The position numbers were made by a program, and so were the translations under genes. The notes under the pieces were generated by a model that ran no database searches, was not told where the DNA came from, and worked only from the letters and a program-made list of their open reading frames with translations. DNA of 64,000 bases from Tritrichomonas foetus (Eukaryota; Parabasalia; Tritrichomonadida; Tritrichomonadidae), in assembly GCA_001839685.1 (NCBI GenBank), contig MLAK01000661.1, positions 24,104 to 88,103 of the forward strand, read 5' to 3'. Shown here one piece after another: positions 62,591 through 64,000 of the stretch (its first letter is position 1; every line of letters starts with the position of its first letter).

Positions 62591-62928
62591 ACAACATCTT
62601 AAAAACTCAAATAACTTCGTTATTTCTAAAGTTTACAACATCTTGAATATGATTTCAGTGTATTTTAAACTTTTTTTCTCCAATGATATTCTGAATTTAA
62701 TTCGCAATTATTTTTATGTTTATTCTGGAAAGTGATTTTTTATATTTCTACTGAAGAGTAGTATTTAAATACTAAATAATGCCGCTTAATTTCAATTACA
62801 TAAAGAGAAATAATGGTTTTATAATTGAGCACGATCAAAACTCAGTCAAACTTATTTGACAGATCAATTGAAAAAGTCGAGTGTTTTCACTTCGAAACCG
62901 ACGTTTTCATACCAAACCGACGGCACTA
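62591..62928 (-). repeat. Right terminal inverted repeat, 338 bp
   Basis: Mirror copy of the left repeat, ending CCGACGGCACTA before the TA duplication at 62929-62930. Confidence 0.9.
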
Positions 62929-62930
62929 TA

Positions 62931-63290
62931 CCTAAATATAAACACATTTGAACTATTTGACCTGAAATTCACCATAAACGTATTAAAAAGAATTCACACA
63001 AAATATTGTATAGAAACAAAGAAAGAACACAATCCCTCAAATTATTCATTCATTGCATTGGGATTCATTCATGAGCTTTTTCTTGTTAGGATCATATTCC
63101 ATTAAATCCCAAAATTCTAGTAATTTTAATTAACTAGATCGTGAAATAATGATTAATTGATATTATTGCTAATTTTTGGAGTTTGAAGGATATTTTGGTC
63201 TTCTTGTTGTTGTTGAACAACAGTATTTAATTAATGTGAGAAATGGTTTAGTTATTTTAATTCTAATTCTAAAATTTCTAATATTGTGCC
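62931..63290. other. Displaced 5' flank of the importin-like gene
   Basis: About 360 bp after the transposon. Before insertion this lay directly upstream of the importin-like start codon and probably held its promoter. No gene. Confidence 0.45.
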
Positions 63291-63475
63291 CTCCTATATG
63301 AAAGGTCTACATCGTGGTCCCCACCCTAAAGGGATGGGTCCCACTCTATAGACCTTTCGAAAGAAATGATATCCACTAATGTTATCACGACTACGAAAGA
63401 ATTTCTTTTAGATCCTATATGAAAGTCGTCCCAAAGGTCTGGGTCCCACTCTGTAGACCTTTTGAAAGAAATGAT
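63291..63475. repeat. Duplicated hairpin repeat
   Basis: Two related units, 63291-63365 and 63413-63475, share CCTATATGAAAG, GGGTCCCACTCT and TAGACCTTT.GAAAGAAATGAT. The first folds as a nested hairpin: GAAAGGTCTA with TAGACCTTTC, plus an inner CCCACCCTAAAGGGATGGG. GC content is above the surroundings. This may be part of a mobile element. Confidence 0.6.
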
Positions 63476-63520
63476 GCTCACAGATGTTGACATAGCTACT
63501 AAAAATTTCTTCTAGAAGAA

Positions 63521-63795
63521 TCTTGCAGAAATTCTGAGGATGACCTCTCAATTCTTGCAGAAATTCTGAGAATGACCTCTCAATTCTTGCAGAAATTCTG
63601 AGGACTTCCTTTCAATTCTTGCAGATTTTGCAGATTCTTGCTGAGATTTCTTCTGCGGATTTTTTGCAGATCTTGCAGATTTTGCAGATCTTGCAGATTT
63701 ACTGAGACTTCCTCTCAATTCTTGCAGATTTTCTGAGGATGACCTCTCAATTCTTGCAGAAATTCTGAGGATGCCTCTCAATTCTTGCAGAGACT
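63521..63795. repeat. 32-bp minisatellite
   Basis: At least five units of about 32 bp built on TCTTGCAGAAATTCTGAGGA followed by a TGACCTCTCAAT end. A degenerate middle has many short TTGCAGAT copies. On the minus strand the repeat reads LQELRG in one frame, but this is a repeat by-product. Confidence 0.85.
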
Positions 63796-63832
63796 CCCTT
63801 TGTAAAGTCACTTCATTTTTATATTTGTCGTG

Positions 63833-64000
63833 ATGAATTTTACTCCATCACCAGAGTTATTCCAACAATTTTTGGAATTCATGAAGATGCAACAGCAAAC
63901 TTCCACACACCATGAGCAAGTTCAGCAGGAACACCATGAGCAAATTAATGAGCAAGTTCCTGCTGAACACCATGAGCAAGTAGTGGAAGCAAAAACAGAA
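63833..64000 (+). CDS. Start of a Q/E/H-rich ORF, runs off window
   Basis: The 56 codons begin MNFTPSPELFQQFLEFMKMQQ and pass into repeats of HHEQV/HHEQI. The short N-terminus and low-complexity run right after a repeat array suggest a repetitive-element gene (for example a gag-like protein), but there is too little to decide. Confidence 0.4.
   Translation, partial: MNFTPSPELFQQFLEFMKMQQQTSTHHEQVQQEHHEQINEQVPAEHHEQVVEAKTE

Larger units (their letters stand above)
60872..62928. mobile_element. Complete pogo-type DNA transposon, 2057 bp
   Basis: The element starts TAGTGCCGTCGG and ends CCGACGGCACTA. It has 338-bp terminal inverted repeats that look perfect by eye, a TA duplication and one transposase gene. 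It lies in the same place as the 5' end of the importin-like gene and reads away from it. Long TIRs of this length are unusual in the pogo/Tc1-mariner group, where they are often tens of bases. Intact ORF and identical TIRs suggest recent insertion. Confidence 0.92.

Noticed and set aside
62881..63105. Short ORF beginning MFSLRNRRF on the plus strand
   Set aside because: Its first 17 codons are the right TIR of the transposon; the rest is the displaced flank of the importin-like gene.

Overview
The window is AT-rich, gene-dense nuclear DNA from a single-celled eukaryote. It has core histones, a COP9 signalosome subunit, ATG9, ESCRT-I VPS28, an intraflagellar transport protein, many kinases and almost no introns. 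My best guess is a trichomonad-like parabasalid, probably close to Tritrichomonas. This rests on compact nearly intronless genes, a Myb-type AAACG element just upstream of many start codons, one very short intron with a CTAAY-CAG end, a flagellar gene set and a pogo-type transposon. It is an inference; nothing here names the species.

Layout. 1-1.7 kb: 3' part of IFT70/TTC30. 2.2-3.4 kb: divergent histone H4/H3 pair with a shared promoter that carries repeated GTAAAATGG-type elements. 3.6-14.3 kb: a large IQ/Sfi1-like protein, a Pho80-type cyclin split by a 25-bp intron, two unknown proteins, an RCC1-repeat protein, an unknown protein and a TMEM107-like membrane protein. 14.4-26.0 kb: a 5.5-kb block (kinase pseudogene with foldback element, intact Ser/Thr kinase, TPR/HAT protein) present twice head to tail at an offset of 5,498 bp, with a single N at the junction. 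This is probably an assembly overlap but could be a very young tandem duplication.

26-48.7 kb: VPS28, a coiled-coil protein, a TPR protein with an acidic repeat tail, CSN4, ATG9, two unknowns, a PH-domain AGC kinase, a thioredoxin-fold ER protein, two 7TM-like membrane proteins, a possible NSRP1-like protein, a divergent GT2 glycosyltransferase and an armadillo-like protein. 48.8 kb: tRNA-Asp(GUC). 48.9-50.7 kb: a poorly coding stretch with decayed gene fragments. 50.7-57.7 kb: an SDR oxidoreductase, a calpain with a CaaX end, a zinc-knuckle protein, an OSBP-related protein and an ankyrin+AN1 protein.

57.8-60.9 kb: an importin-beta-like gene broken by a frameshift, with a complete 2,057-bp pogo-type transposon (60872-62928, 338-bp inverted repeats) inserted two bases before its start codon. 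63-64 kb: minisatellite and hairpin repeats leading into a low-complexity ORF that runs off the window.

Most genes are unrelated housekeeping genes transcribed from their own promoters; there is no operon logic. The most unusual observations are the 25-bp intron, the transposon whose inverted repeat extends the open frame of a neighbouring gene, the duplicated block with one divergent patch, and the recurrent AAACG promoter element.
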